64,000 nucleotides of DNA from an uncultured Clostridia bacterium (GTDB lineage: Bacteria; Bacillota; Clostridia; TANB77; CAG-508). Below the pieces are notes generated by a model. That model saw only the letters and a program-made list of their open reading frames with translations, was not told where the DNA came from and made no database searches. The DNA lies in contig CAKOTF010000001.1 of the NCBI GenBank assembly GCA_934120045.1, forward strand, positions 164,968 to 228,967. The letters run 5' to 3'. Below, piece after piece: positions 48,238 through 56,917 of this stretch (position 1 is its first letter; each line of letters starts with the position of its first letter). Position numbers and translations under genes: made by a program.

Positions 48238-48312
48238 ATGACTATTGTAGTAAAAAAAGTCCCAAAATGCTTAAGAGGAATTGTAAAATTCTTATTTGGA
48301 ATAAAAGAATAA
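48238..48312 (+). CDS. spoVM: Stage V sporulation protein M (24 aa)
   Basis: The 24-codon frame encodes MTIVVKKVPKCLRGIVKFLF followed by GIKE. It aligns with SpoVM of Bacillus (26 aa), with the family proline at position 9, the basic residues on one helix face and the GIV core. SpoVM is an amphipathic helix that recognises the convex forespore membrane, recruits SpoIVA and is needed for coat and cortex assembly. AAGGAGG precedes the ATG. It is a strong sign that the organism forms endospores. Confidence 0.9.
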   Translation: MTIVVKKVPKCLRGIVKFLFGIKE

Positions 48313-48330
48313 TTGAATAAAAAATGAAAA

Positions 48331-48366
48331 ACGGCACATACCTTATATAAAGGTAGTGTCTTTTTT
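48331..48366 (+). terminator. Terminator after spoVM
   Basis: GGCACATACCTT (48333-48344) pairs, with one A bulge, with AAGGTAGTGTC (48350-48360), followed by TTTTTT. Confidence 0.8.
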
Positions 48367-48497
48367 ATATACTAGGAAAGTTCTTTTAACTTCTTAGTAT
48401 ATAAAAGCTACAATCGCTAGCCCTTTGAGATTTTCTCCTTTTAGTCGAAAATTCAAATCGGGCCAAAACAAAGAGCGACTATGTCGCTTTGTTTTAG
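48367..48497 (+). promoter_or_regulatory. Structured leader of the clpC operon: three consecutive hairpins
   Basis: Hairpin 1: ATATACTA.../...TTAGTATAT (48367-48402). Hairpin 2 (48420-48463): GCCC-TTTGA-G-ATTTTC pairs with GAAAAT-TCAAA-TC-GGGC. Hairpin 3 (48465-48495): AAAACAAA-GA-GCGAC pairs with GTCGC-TTTGTTTT around TAT. The ribosome site AGGAGG follows hairpin 3 directly. A possible promoter TTAACT (48386) - 17 bp - TACAAT (48409) would start the transcript at hairpin 2. No CIRCE or CtsR operator was recognised. Confidence 0.55.
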
Positions 48498-48508
48498 GAG
48501 GAAAGTTT

Positions 48509-48658
48509 ATGGATAAGAAACATATAGATGAAAATGAAGATGTGGATAAATATGGAGAATTTGTGTGTTCATATTTTGCATGGTTACAGCCAAGTAGCCA
48601 AAAAGAAAAAGCAAAAGAATTATCAAATATGACAAAAAAGAAGGAGGACAAAAGATGA
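48509..48658 (+). CDS. 49-aa acidic/basic protein translationally coupled to clpC
   Basis: A small charged protein beginning MDKKHIDENEDVDKYGEFVC and ending KKKEDKR, with no membrane segment. AGGAGGAAAG lies upstream of the ATG at 48509; the frame is open further upstream (48425) only across the hairpins. Its TGA overlaps the clpC ATG (ATGA, 48655-48658), indicating coupling. In Bacillus clpC follows ctsR-mcsA-mcsB; none of those is here. This protein could be a ClpC regulator or adaptor, but nothing in its sequence proves that. Confidence 0.7.
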   Translation: MDKKHIDENEDVDKYGEFVCSYFAWLQPSSQKEKAKELSNMTKKKEDKR

Positions 48659-51054
48659 TATATAAATTTACAAATAGAGCCAAAAAAGTTATAGAAATAG
48701 CGGATGATATATCAATAGAATTAGGACATAATTACATAGGGACAGAACATATATTATATGGATTAGTAAAAGAAGGAGAAGGAATTGCATCAAAAGTACT
48801 GCAAAATAAAGGTGTAACTTCTGAAAAAATTTTAAAAGAGATAAAAGAAATGTTAGGACATGGAAAAGAAATAAAAGAATCTCTAGGATTTACTCCAAGA
48901 AGTAAAAGAGTATTAGAAAATGCTTTTCTTGAAGCTAAAAGGATAGGGTATAATTATATAGGAACAGAACATTTATTATTAGCACTTATGAAAGAAGGAG
49001 ATTGTATTGCAATAAAAATAATTCTAGAGTTAAATGTAGAAATACCTCAAATTTACAATGAAGTAGCAAAAGTTATAAATGAAGAAGAAATTGATAATGA
49101 GATAAATAAAGATATTTCAAAGAGCAAATCAAAGAGTCAACAAACAACAACATTAAATCAATTTGGAGAAGATATAACAGAAAAAGCAGAAGAAGGAAAA
49201 TTTGATAATATAATTGGTAGAGAAAAAGAAGTAGAAAGAATGATTGAAATATTGTCTAGAAGAACCAAAAATAATCCATGCTTAATAGGAGAACCTGGTG
49301 TTGGAAAAACGGCAATTGTAGAAGGACTTGCAGAGAAAATGGTAATAGGTGATGTACCACAAAATTTAAAAGAAAAAAGAATTATAAGTATTGATATTTC
49401 AGGAATGGTAGCCGGAACAAAATATAGAGGAGATTTTGAAGAAAGAATAAAAAAGGCATTAGCAGAAGTAAGAAAAGCAGGAGATATAATATTATTTATT
49501 GATGAAATACATACAATAGTTGGAGCAGGAGCTGCAGAAGGTGCAATAGATGCAGCAAATATTTTAAAACCATTACTTGCAAGAGGTGAAATTCAATTAA
49601 TAGGAGCAACAACAGTAGAAGAATATAGAAAATATATAGAAAAAGATTCAGCATTAGAAAGAAGATTTAGTCCAATTCAAGTTGATGAGCCAACAGAAGC
49701 GGAAACAATTGAAATTTTAAAAGGAATAAGAGATAAATATGAAGCACATCACAATGTAAAAATTACAGATGATGCAATAAAATCAGCTGTAACTCTTTCA
49801 AAAAGGTATATAGCAGATAGATTTTTGCCAGATAAAGCAATTGATTTGATTGATGAAGCATCATCAAAAATAAGGATAAAAAAATATATAGAACCAGATG
49901 AAATAAAGAAATTGCAAGAAGAATTAGAGAAAATAGAAAAAGACAAGGAAGATGCAATTTATAATCAAGAATTTGAAAATGCAGCCAAATTAAGAGATAA
50001 AGAAAGAGAATTAAGAATAAAACTTGGTCAAAGTTCAAGTGAATGGGAAAAATACAAGATAAGGGATATTGTTGAAGTAAAAGAAGAAAATATAGCAGAA
50101 GTAATATCAAAATGGACAGGAATACCTGTACAAAGATTAAATGAAGATGATAATGAAAAAATAAAAAATTTGGAGAAAAATTTACACAAAAGAGTAATTG
50201 GACAAAATGAAGCTGTAGAAGCAGTAGCAAAAGCAATAAGAAGAGGCAGAATAGGTTTAAAAGATCCCAAAAGACCAATAGGCTCATTTTTATTCTTAGG
50301 GCCTACAGGAGTTGGAAAAACGGAGTTATGTAAAGCATTGGCAGAAAATTTATTTGACAATGAAGATAATATGATAAGATTAGATATGTCCGAATATATG
50401 GAGCCACATTCTGTATCAAAAATAATAGGAGCACCTCCTGGATATGTTGGCTTTGATGATGGAGGTCAATTAACTGAAAAAGTTAAAAGAAAACCATATT
50501 CATTAATATTATTTGATGAAATTGAAAAAGCTCATCCAGATGTAATGAATTTATTATTACAGATCTTAGAAGATGGTAGACTTACAGACGCACAAGGAAG
50601 AGAAGTTGATTTTAAAAATGTAATTATTATAATGACATCTAATATTGGCGCAAGATATATTACCGATAGAAAAAATCTGGGATTTGGAAGTGGAGAAAAA
50701 AGAGAATATGATGAAAGCAAAAATGAAATAATTAAAGAATTAAAAAAAGAATTTAGACCAGAATTAATTAATAGAATTGATGAGATAATTGTATTTCATA
50801 AATTAAAAAATAGTGAAATTGTTTATATAGCAAAAATTATGTTAAAACAAATTGAAAAAAGATTAGAAGAAAAGAAGTATTTTGTTAAAATTGATGATTC
50901 TGTGGCTGAAGTTATTGCAAATAGTGAAATTGATAAAAATTATGGTGCAAGACCTTTAAGAAGAAAAATTCAAGAACTAGTAGAAGATAGACTCTCAGAA
51001 GAAATTTTACAAGGAAATATTGTTAGAGGTAAAGAATTTATATTCAAATTATAA
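48655..51054 (+). CDS. clpC: ClpC-type AAA+ protease ATPase
   Basis: 799 aa. Two Clp_N repeats occupy about residues 1-140 (GTEHILYGL and GTEHLLLAL), AAA1 carries the Walker A GEPGVGKT at 212-219, a UVR-type middle domain lies near 439-460 (EFENAAKLRDKE), and AAA2 carries GPTGVGKT at 549-556. The UVR-like middle domain identifies ClpC rather than ClpA or ClpB. It unfolds substrates for ClpP and depends on adaptors such as MecA; a frameshifted mecA lies at 8081-8633. AAGGAGG precedes the ATG. Confidence 0.95.
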   Translation: MIYKFTNRAKKVIEIADDISIELGHNYIGTEHILYGLVKEGEGIASKVLQNKGVTSEKILKEIKEMLGHGKEIKESLGFTPRSKRVLENAFLEAKRIGYNYIGTEHLLLALMKEGDCIAIKIILELNVEIPQIYNEVAKVINEEEIDNEINKDISKSKSKSQQTTTLNQFGEDITEKAEEGKFDNIIGREKEVERMIEILSRRTKNNPCLIGEPGVGKTAIVEGLAEKMVIGDVPQNLKEKRIISIDISGMVAGTKYRGDFEERIKKALAEVRKAGDIILFIDEIHTIVGAGAAEGAIDAANILKPLLARGEIQLIGATTVEEYRKYIEKDSALERRFSPIQVDEPTEAETIEILKGIRDKYEAHHNVKITDDAIKSAVTLSKRYIADRFLPDKAIDLIDEASSKIRIKKYIEPDEIKKLQEELEKIEKDKEDAIYNQEFENAAKLRDKERELRIKLGQSSSEWEKYKIRDIVEVKEENIAEVISKWTGIPVQRLNEDDNEKIKNLEKNLHKRVIGQNEAVEAVAKAIRRGRIGLKDPKRPIGSFLFLGPTGVGKTELCKALAENLFDNEDNMIRLDMSEYMEPHSVSKIIGAPPGYVGFDDGGQLTEKVKRKPYSLILFDEIEKAHPDVMNLLLQILEDGRLTDAQGREVDFKNVIIIMTSNIGARYITDRKNLGFGSGEKREYDESKNEIIKELKKEFRPELINRIDEIIVFHKLKNSEIVYIAKIMLKQIEKRLEEKKYFVKIDDSVAEVIANSEIDKNYGARPLRRKIQELVEDRLSEEILQGNIVRGKEFIFKL

Positions 51055-51058
51055 AATA

Positions 51059-51100
51059 AAAAGATGGTTATCTTAATTTGATATCCATCTTTCCATTTTT
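51059..51100. terminator. Terminator between clpC and the convergent small gene
   Basis: AAAGATGG-TTATC pairs with GATA-TCCATCTTT. The stop codon of the convergent gene lies in the loop. Confidence 0.75.
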
Positions 51101-51405
51101 ATTTCTTTATATTTTTTTAAAACTTCATCATATTTTTTAAATTCATCTTCCCAGATTATATCAGGAATTTTATCAAATGCAGTAAAAACTTTTTCAGCTT
51201 CCATTAAATAAACAACTTGTTGTTGTTTGTTTAATGTTTTATATTTTTGTGAAAATTCATATAATTTATCTAAAATTTGGTTAGCTTCAATAAAACTCCA
51301 AAAGTCTTTAACATTCATTCCGGCTAATTTTATTTGCATTACTGCATATCCACATAATGCAAATATTGCAAAAATTAATATATATATTATTATAATAAAT
51401 GTCAT
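51073..51405 (-). CDS. Small membrane-anchored protein of unknown function
   Basis: A 110-aa protein with one N-terminal hydrophobic segment (about residues 2-25, very Ile-rich) and a soluble helical charged region with KYKTLNKQQQVVYLMEAEKV. It is probably anchored with the helical part in the cytoplasm. The start at 51405 is supported by AGAGGTG; the longer frame to 51522 has no ribosome site. No family is recognised. It is convergent with clpC. Confidence 0.6.
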   Translation of the reverse strand: MTFIIIIYILIFAIFALCGYAVMQIKLAGMNVKDFWSFIEANQILDKLYEFSQKYKTLNKQQQVVYLMEAEKVFTAFDKIPDIIWEDEFKKYDEVLKKYKEIKMERWISN

Positions 51406-51542
51406 AATTAACACCTCTTTAGAGAAAATTTCTAAAATTACAAATATATTGCAATTATAGCATATATTACTTAAAAATGCAAATTTAATATAACTGAATA
51501 ATTTCGTTAGTTTAGAAACCATAAATCCGTAGGTGAAAAATT

Positions 51543-51559
51543 TGTAATAAAAATGTAAC
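51543..51559 (+). promoter_or_regulatory. TGTAAT-AAAAA-TGTAAC direct repeat
   Basis: Two TGTAA(T/C) hexamers are 11 bp apart, matching 21279-21295 over 16 consecutive bases. TCCGTAG also lies upstream in both places. Confidence 0.3.
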
Positions 51560-51635
51560 GACTTGAAGTTAAGCCATTTACAGCAATTAATCAGTATAAA
51601 AAATAAGATAAATAGAAAAAATATGTCAAAAACAT

Positions 51636-51663
51636 AAAAACGCTTGATTTTTCAAGCGTTTTT
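51636..51663. terminator. Perfect hairpin upstream of the IS remnant
   Basis: AAAAACGCTTGA (51636-51647) pairs with TCAAGCGTTTTT (51652-51663). It may insulate the transposase gene from outside transcription. Confidence 0.7.
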
Positions 51664-51682
51664 AGTGATTTTTCCACTCTAA

Positions 51683-51693
51683 TTTGATATAAT
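51683..51693 (+). promoter_or_regulatory. Extended -10 promoter of the transposase remnant
   Basis: TTTGATATAAT holds a TGN-TATAAT extended -10 box; no good -35 box is present. Confidence 0.45.
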
Positions 51694-51734
51694 TTACTTG
51701 AACAAAAAAACATAACAAAGGAGTGAAAAAATCT

Positions 51735-52920
51735 ATGAACAATATATCACAAATTTCAATATTTGAATATAGAGAAATTGAAAATTTAGGAGATTTGGAA
51801 AGATTAAAAATATTTTTTGAAAATATCGATGATGAAAAATTATGTGAAAGGCTTGAAAAAAGAAGAAAAAATGGAAGAAATGATTATCCAGTAAGAACAA
51901 TGTTAAATTTAATTTATGCAATGAAAATATTTGGACACAGAAGTGTAGAATCATTTAGAAGAGAATTAAGTAGAAATTCACGATTAAGAATAGCATGTGA
52001 ATTAAGTGAAGGAAAATATAAATATTGTGGTGACAGAAAACATTTAGTACCACCAGCAAGAGTATTTACAGGCTTCTTGAATAAACTAAAAAACTGTAAA
52101 ACAGAAATTGAAGAAATATATGAGGGATTAATAAAATTTATGTATGAAAATTTAGAAGGATTTGGAGAAGATTGTGCAATAGATGGGAAATTTTTGGAAA
52201 CATATGCTAGTAAAAACAATACAAAAAATGTAATGATAATAGAGCTGAACATGAAGCAACATTTTCATGTAAGATATATGAAATGAAAGATGGAAGTAAA
52301 AAAAGAATGGCATTATGGATTTAGAGCTTATATAATATGTGATGCAAAATAACGATAAAGAACAATACAAATTAGAAAAAATGAAAAATTTAATGGGAGA
52401 TGCAGGATATGATAATGGTTCAAGAAACAAACGTATAAAAGAAGAATATAATGTAAATCCGATAATAGATATAGTTCATAGATGGGATAAAACTGAGAAA
52501 TATAGAGAAATAGAAAATCAGCCAATAGCCTATACTGAAGAAGGAGAAGTATTCTATATAGTAGACTTAAATAATTATGAAAAGATGAAATATTTAGGAT
52601 ATGATAGAGAAAATATTGCCCTAAGATATACAAGGTATAATACAGGAAAGAAAATATATAGAATACTATTGGAAACAGATTATAGAATATTTACATCAGT
52701 GGCAAGAGATAGTAAAAAATTTAAGAAGAAATATAAAATGAAAACAGAAATAGAAAGGTTAAATGGTAGAATAGATAGAGATTACATGTTTAATGACCAT
52801 TTTATAAGGGGACAAAAGAAAATGGAATAAATGTTAAATCTAACATTTATAGTAATGTTAACAATAGCAAAAGGACATATAAAAAATAAACAAGAGAATA
52901 TCCGAAGTTTAGTAGCATAA
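51735..52920 (+). pseudogene. Decayed IS1182-family-like transposase
   Basis: The first frame (51735-52286) has the N-terminal transposase region (RTMLNLIYAMKIFGHRSVES, then GFGEDCAIDGKFLETYASK). After this the homology changes frame: RAEHEATFSCKIYEMKDGSK in one frame, then WHYGFRAYIICDAK in another, each ending in a stop. From about 52340 the DDE-domain part resumes (NLMGDAGYDNGSRNKR, RGQKKME) and meets an in-frame TAA at 52828, after which MLNLTFIVMLTIAKG continues to 52920. The usual segment around the second catalytic Asp seems partly deleted. At about 395 aa it is shorter than intact relatives and is not functional. No terminal inverted repeats were identified. Confidence 0.85.
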
Positions 52921-52927
52921 ATAAAAT

Positions 52928-52974
52928 TAAAAGACACTCGAGGTTGTAATAGGGTTAGTGTGCCCTTTTTTGTG
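52928..52974 (+). terminator. Imperfect terminator at the end of the IS remnant
   Basis: AAAAGACACT pairs loosely with AGTGTGCCCTTTTTT. The rest of the gap to 53094 shows no gene or recognisable site. Confidence 0.4.
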
Positions 52975-53094
52975 TTTAAATTTATTATTAGAAAATTTAC
53001 TAATAAAATAAAACTCAATATAAAACAAACTAGAAATATCTGACATAAATCAGTTCAAAATGGATACAAACGAAAAAATTCTAACTAACCTAAT

Positions 53095-53123
53095 TTGACA
53101 TTTTATGTAAAATTGTGTATAAT
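53095..53123 (+). promoter_or_regulatory. Full-consensus sigma-A promoter
   Basis: TTGACA (53095-53100), exactly 17 bp, TATAAT (53118-53123). It is the best promoter in the window. Confidence 0.9.
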
Positions 53124-53183
53124 AAAAAGGCTAGTAATTTTATTAGCTACGAACATTTACAACTTAATAAAGGAGTAGAAAAA

Positions 53184-53939
53184 ATGATTATGAAAAATGT
53201 GCGTCAGAAACTGGCAGATGCTTGCAAAAATGTAGAAATGTCTCGGGAATTGAACGAATTCACAAGCTATATGGCGACTGTGGTAAATGATGAACTTAAT
53301 CCTGAAGGCATGCTTTTGATGTATGCATGTGTTGTGGATGACATTAGAAATGGAAAGTCTGGTTTTGCAACTGATTATAATGGAAAACTTCCTCAATACC
53401 TGATTGATAAAAAGTCTCAGGTTCTTGCTCAGGCAGTTTATTTCCCTCAGGTGATTGATGAGATTGCAGAGCCTGAATTTGCTGAGAGATTCCGTGAGGG
53501 ATGTAAAGGGGCCTTTAATATTGATCCTCCTAAGAAGATTAATCCTAAAATTGAAGGAGAATATCCTGAATATGTTACCATTGCAGTTGAATGGTGGACC
53601 AAAGCAATTGCAAGTCCTAAACATGATAATGGTGAGGATTTAGGGGCAACTTTGGCAATCCTTACAGCAACGCGAAGAAATAAAGGTCGTTCTGAAAAAT
53701 CTGTCAAAAAGTTTAAAAAAGTTTTGGCAGAAGGCATTAAAGAACAGGTTAAGAAGTATGGTTATTGTTCACTTGATGTGGATTATCATGCATGTCAGTT
53801 ACTTATGGAAGCTTCGAAGGAACTTAAGCTTGATTCTATGCTTGATTTTCCTTGGAAAACGCATATGAGGATTACTCCTGATAAAGTTGAAGTTTCCTCT
53901 GGGTATGGTGCAACTTTTGAAACTATTTGGAGGAAATAA
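53184..53939 (+). CDS. Unknown 251-aa protein with foreign codon use
   Basis: A soluble, mostly helical protein with no recognised family. Notable stretches are SRELNEFTSYMATVV, GKSGFATDYNGKLPQYLI, YVTIAVEWWTKAIASP and the C-terminal FPWKTHMRITPDKVEVSSGY. Its codons (CTG, CTT, CCT, CAG, CGT, GGT) and visibly higher GC differ from all neighbours, which favour A-ending codons. Together with the adjacent IS remnant this suggests recent acquisition. AAAGGAG (53169-53175) is 8 bp before the ATG at 53184, and a full-consensus promoter lies upstream, so it should be strongly expressed. Function unknown; no toxin, methylase or transposase motif was seen. Confidence 0.75.
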   Translation: MIMKNVRQKLADACKNVEMSRELNEFTSYMATVVNDELNPEGMLLMYACVVDDIRNGKSGFATDYNGKLPQYLIDKKSQVLAQAVYFPQVIDEIAEPEFAERFREGCKGAFNIDPPKKINPKIEGEYPEYVTIAVEWWTKAIASPKHDNGEDLGATLAILTATRRNKGRSEKSVKKFKKVLAEGIKEQVKKYGYCSLDVDYHACQLLMEASKELKLDSMLDFPWKTHMRITPDKVEVSSGYGATFETIWRK

Positions 53940-53979
53940 GTAGCAAAATTAAGCTAAATAGCTTAATATAAAATACGTT

Positions 53980-54019
53980 TAAAAGACTATTCTGTTTAAC
54001 AAGCAGAATGGTCTTTTTT
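53980..54019 (+). terminator. Terminator after the foreign gene
   Basis: AAAAGACTATTCTG pairs with CAGAATGGTCTTTTTT. A second small hairpin (ATTAAGCT/AGCTTAAT) lies just upstream at 53949-53966. Confidence 0.9.
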
Positions 54020-54068
54020 ATGAATATTTAAAATATAAATTAATATATTAATAAAAAGGAGTGATTAG

Positions 54069-54437
54069 ATGACAACATCAATTTCAAGTATTATAAAAGG
54101 AATTTTAATATCATTTATAACAACAATAGTATTTTTGCTAATATTTTCAATAATTTTGACATATACAGATATAAGTGAAAGCTTTATAACACCAACAATA
54201 ATAGTAATAACAGCAATAAGCATATTCATTGGTAGTATAATATCAAATTCAAAAATACAAAGAAACGGATTATTAAATGGAGCTATAGTAGGAGGAATAT
54301 ATTTAATAAGTATATATTTACTTTCAAGTATAATAAATCAGAAATTTGTATTATCGATGCAATCAATTGTAATGATTATATCTGGGATAATTTGTGGAAT
54401 GTTTGGAGGAATATTAGGTGTAAATAAATCTAGATAA
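54069..54437 (+). CDS. TIGR04086/YrzE-family membrane protein
   Basis: A 122-aa protein with four hydrophobic helices and the small-residue motif NGLLNGAIVGGIYLISIYLLS, matching the TIGR04086 (YrzE-like) family of Firmicutes. Function is unknown; the family is often near yajC, secDF or similar genes, none of which is here. AAAAGGAGTG precedes the ATG. The next gene, a CDF transporter, starts 69 bp downstream. Confidence 0.75.
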   Translation: MTTSISSIIKGILISFITTIVFLLIFSIILTYTDISESFITPTIIVITAISIFIGSIISNSKIQRNGLLNGAIVGGIYLISIYLLSSIINQKFVLSMQSIVMIISGIICGMFGGILGVNKSR

Positions 54438-54506
54438 AACTATTGCAAAATTTAAAGTAAAAATATATAATAGTCGAATAGACTTATAAAAAAGAGGTGA
54501 AACATT

Positions 54507-55391
54507 ATGAAAGAAACTGAAAATAGATTTGAAATAACAAAAAGAGTAGGATTATTTGGAATAATAGGAAACATATTTTTACTTTCAATAAAAGCAATTG
54601 TTGGATTTTCAACAAAAAGCCAGGCAATGATTGCAGATAGTATAAATAGTGCAGGAGATATATTTGCATCAATAATGACATCAATAGGAAATAAAATTGC
54701 AAGTGTCCCGCGTGATGATGACCATAATTTTGGACATGGAAAAGCAGAATATATTTTTTCACTTTTTATATCAATATCAATGATATTTGTATCTATAAAA
54801 ACAATAATAGATGCATTTAAGACTTTAATAAATGGAAGTCAATTAACATTTTCTTGGTGGCTTGTAGTAGTATGTATTGTAACAATTATAACTAAATTGT
54901 GTTTATATATTTATTCAAAATCGTATTACAAAAAATGTAAAAATATCTTATTACAAGCAAGTATGGAAGATCATAGAAATGATTGTATAATAACAACATT
55001 TACTCTAATTTCTGTATTATTATCTTTAAAAGGAATACAATGGTTTGATGGAGTAGTAGGAATTGGAATATCTGCTTGGATATGTAAAACAGGTGTAGAA
55101 ATATTTATAGAAAGTTATAATATCTTAATGGATAGATCAATTGATGAAAAAACAAAAGATACTATATTAAATGTTTTACATACATATAAAGAAATAAAAT
55201 CTATAAATGATATTTCATCAGCACCTGTGGGATATCAATATGTTTTATTTTTAACGATAGCTGTTGATGGAAATATGACAACGTTCCAAAGTCATAAATT
55301 GGCAGATAAACTTGAGAAAGATATGACAAAATTGGATAATGTGTATAAAGCTATTATTCATATAGAACCATATTTAAAAGAAACAAAATAA
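54507..55391 (+). CDS. Cation diffusion facilitator (CDF) family transporter
   Basis: A 294-aa protein with about six membrane helices and a C-terminal cytoplasmic domain. The metal-site motif A-D-S-I-N-S-A-G-D lies in helix 2 and the histidine-containing loop FGHGKAEY follows helix 2/3; the second pair of site residues may be in MEDHRNDCII. CDF proteins export Zn2+, Mn2+ or Fe2+ in exchange for protons. AAGAGGTG precedes the ATG. Substrate metal not determined. Confidence 0.9.
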   Translation: MKETENRFEITKRVGLFGIIGNIFLLSIKAIVGFSTKSQAMIADSINSAGDIFASIMTSIGNKIASVPRDDDHNFGHGKAEYIFSLFISISMIFVSIKTIIDAFKTLINGSQLTFSWWLVVVCIVTIITKLCLYIYSKSYYKKCKNILLQASMEDHRNDCIITTFTLISVLLSLKGIQWFDGVVGIGISAWICKTGVEIFIESYNILMDRSIDEKTKDTILNVLHTYKEIKSINDISSAPVGYQYVLFLTIAVDGNMTTFQSHKLADKLEKDMTKLDNVYKAIIHIEPYLKETK

Positions 55392-55433
55392 TCTGAATAA
55401 ATCTGATAAAATTCAAATAATTTTTTATATAAT

Positions 55434-55462
55434 AAAAAGACCTCACAATTTATGAGGTCTTA
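55434..55462. terminator. Bidirectional terminator between CDF and SPFH genes
   Basis: AAGACCTCA pairs with TGAGGTCTT around CAATTTA. Confidence 0.85.
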
Positions 55463-55467
55463 TATAT

Positions 55468-56370
55468 TTATTTTTTGTCATCTTTTAAAATTTCTTTTAC
55501 AGCACCTAAACTGCTTAATGCACTTGTTGCTTCAAAAGGAATAAATACTTTGTTTGCATCACCTTTAGCAATTTCTTCAAGAGCTTCAAGAGATTTAATT
55601 TGAACAAGTTTTTCATCTGGATCAGCAGATTTTATTGCATCATAAACCATAGCAATTTCTTTAGCTTTAGCTTCTGCAACTTCTTTAATAGCTTGTGCTT
55701 CACCGGCAGCTCTACGAATTTTAGCTTCTTTATCAGCTTCAGCTTCAAGAATAGCGGCTTGTTTTTTACCTTCTGCAATAGTAACAGCAGATTGTTTTTG
55801 AGCTTCAGCTTCAAGAATTAATGCTCTTTTATTTCTTTCTGCATTCATTTGTTTTTCCATTGCATCTCTAATATCAGCAGGTGGAGTAATATCTTTTATT
55901 TCAACTCTATCGATTTTACATCCCCATCTATCTGTTGCATCATCAAGTATTGTTCTTAATTGAGAGTTTATTCCATCTCTTGAACTAAATGTTTCATCTA
56001 AGTCCATTTTACCAACAATATCACGTATTGTAGTAATTGCAAGATATTCAATACCTTTTTTTAAACTTTGAATTTCATAAACAGCTTTTGCTGGATCTGT
56101 TATTTGATAAAATACAACAGTATCTATTGTTATTGTAACATTATCTTTAGTAATAACTCCTTGAGGTGGAACATCCATTGTTTGTTGTTTTAAGCTTACA
56201 ACACTTCTAACATGATCAAAAAATGGAATGATTATTGTAAGACCAGCATCAGCAACTTTGTGAAACTTTCCTAATCTTTCAATAATATAAACCTCAGATT
56301 GTCTAACAACTTTAATTGATTTGAATGCTATAACTAGTATTATAACAAGTAGTACAATTAAAAACCACAT
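55468..56370 (-). CDS. SPFH/Band 7 (stomatin/QmcA-like) membrane protein
   Basis: A 300-aa protein with an N-terminal membrane hairpin or helix (residues 1-15), the Band 7 domain (SEVYIIERLGKFHKV, VPPQGVITKDNVTITID, DRWGCKIDRVEIKDI) and a long Ala/Glu/Lys coiled coil (AEAQKQSAVTIAEGKKQAA). Such proteins form large membrane rafts or cages and regulate membrane proteases or fluidity. AAAGGAGG precedes the ATG. The NfeD-like gene lies just upstream on the same strand, the usual partner arrangement. Confidence 0.93.
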   Translation of the reverse strand: MWFLIVLLVIILVIAFKSIKVVRQSEVYIIERLGKFHKVADAGLTIIIPFFDHVRSVVSLKQQTMDVPPQGVITKDNVTITIDTVVFYQITDPAKAVYEIQSLKKGIEYLAITTIRDIVGKMDLDETFSSRDGINSQLRTILDDATDRWGCKIDRVEIKDITPPADIRDAMEKQMNAERNKRALILEAEAQKQSAVTIAEGKKQAAILEAEADKEAKIRRAAGEAQAIKEVAEAKAKEIAMVYDAIKSADPDEKLVQIKSLEALEEIAKGDANKVFIPFEATSALSSLGAVKEILKDDKK

Positions 56371-56470
56371 AATTTCCTCCTTTTGGCAATTATATATTGC
56401 CTATATATAATTTTTTATAATTTTTTCTTAGGTAAAAAATATATATTTAATATAAAAAACAATGTAAATA

Positions 56471-56917
56471 TTAAGCTTTTATATTAGAACTTATTTTTAT
56501 TGGTTTTACAAATGCTTTTACACCTTCTATTGAAACAATTTCAACTTCACTTCCTACAGGAATATTTACTTGTTCCTTGCTTTTGGCAGACCAAATTTCA
56601 CCTTCAAATTTTATTTGGCCTTTTCCGGTTACCCAATCTATATCTTCAGTTACAACTGCTTTTTTTCCAATTAAAGAATAGACATTAGTTGGAACAACAT
56701 CTTTTTTACTTATTTTATTAACAAGTGGTCTTGTTAATAAAATTAATAATCCAGAAGATATTACAAATACAGACATTTGAATAATAATATTTGAGGTAAA
56801 AAAACTAACAAGCATTGCAATTAAAGCTCCTACTCCTAACCAAAAAACTAAGAAACCAACAGTAATTATTTCACAGATAAAAAATATTCCTGATGTGATT
56901 AACCATATTTGCCACAT
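56471..56917 (-). CDS. NfeD-like membrane protein with OB-fold domain
   Basis: A 148-aa protein with three hydrophobic segments in the first 70 residues, then a soluble OB-fold region typical of NfeD1b (LIGKKAVVTEDI, KGQIKFEGEIWSAKS, VGSEVEIVSIEGVKAFVKP). It works with the adjacent SPFH protein in membrane organisation. GGAGG (plus-strand 56923-56927) lies 5 bp before the ATG at 56917; the ATG at 56929 overlaps that site. The 100-bp gap to the SPFH gene contains no terminator, so the two form an operon. Confidence 0.88.
   Translation of the reverse strand: MWQIWLITSGIFFICEIITVGFLVFWLGVGALIAMLVSFFTSNIIIQMSVFVISSGLLILLTRPLVNKISKKDVVPTNVYSLIGKKAVVTEDIDWVTGKGQIKFEGEIWSAKSKEQVNIPVGSEVEIVSIEGVKAFVKPIKISSNIKA

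Noticed and set aside
51735..52920. Programmed frameshift in an active IS transposase
   Set aside because: More than one frame change plus several in-frame stops and an apparent internal deletion indicate decay rather than programmed recoding.
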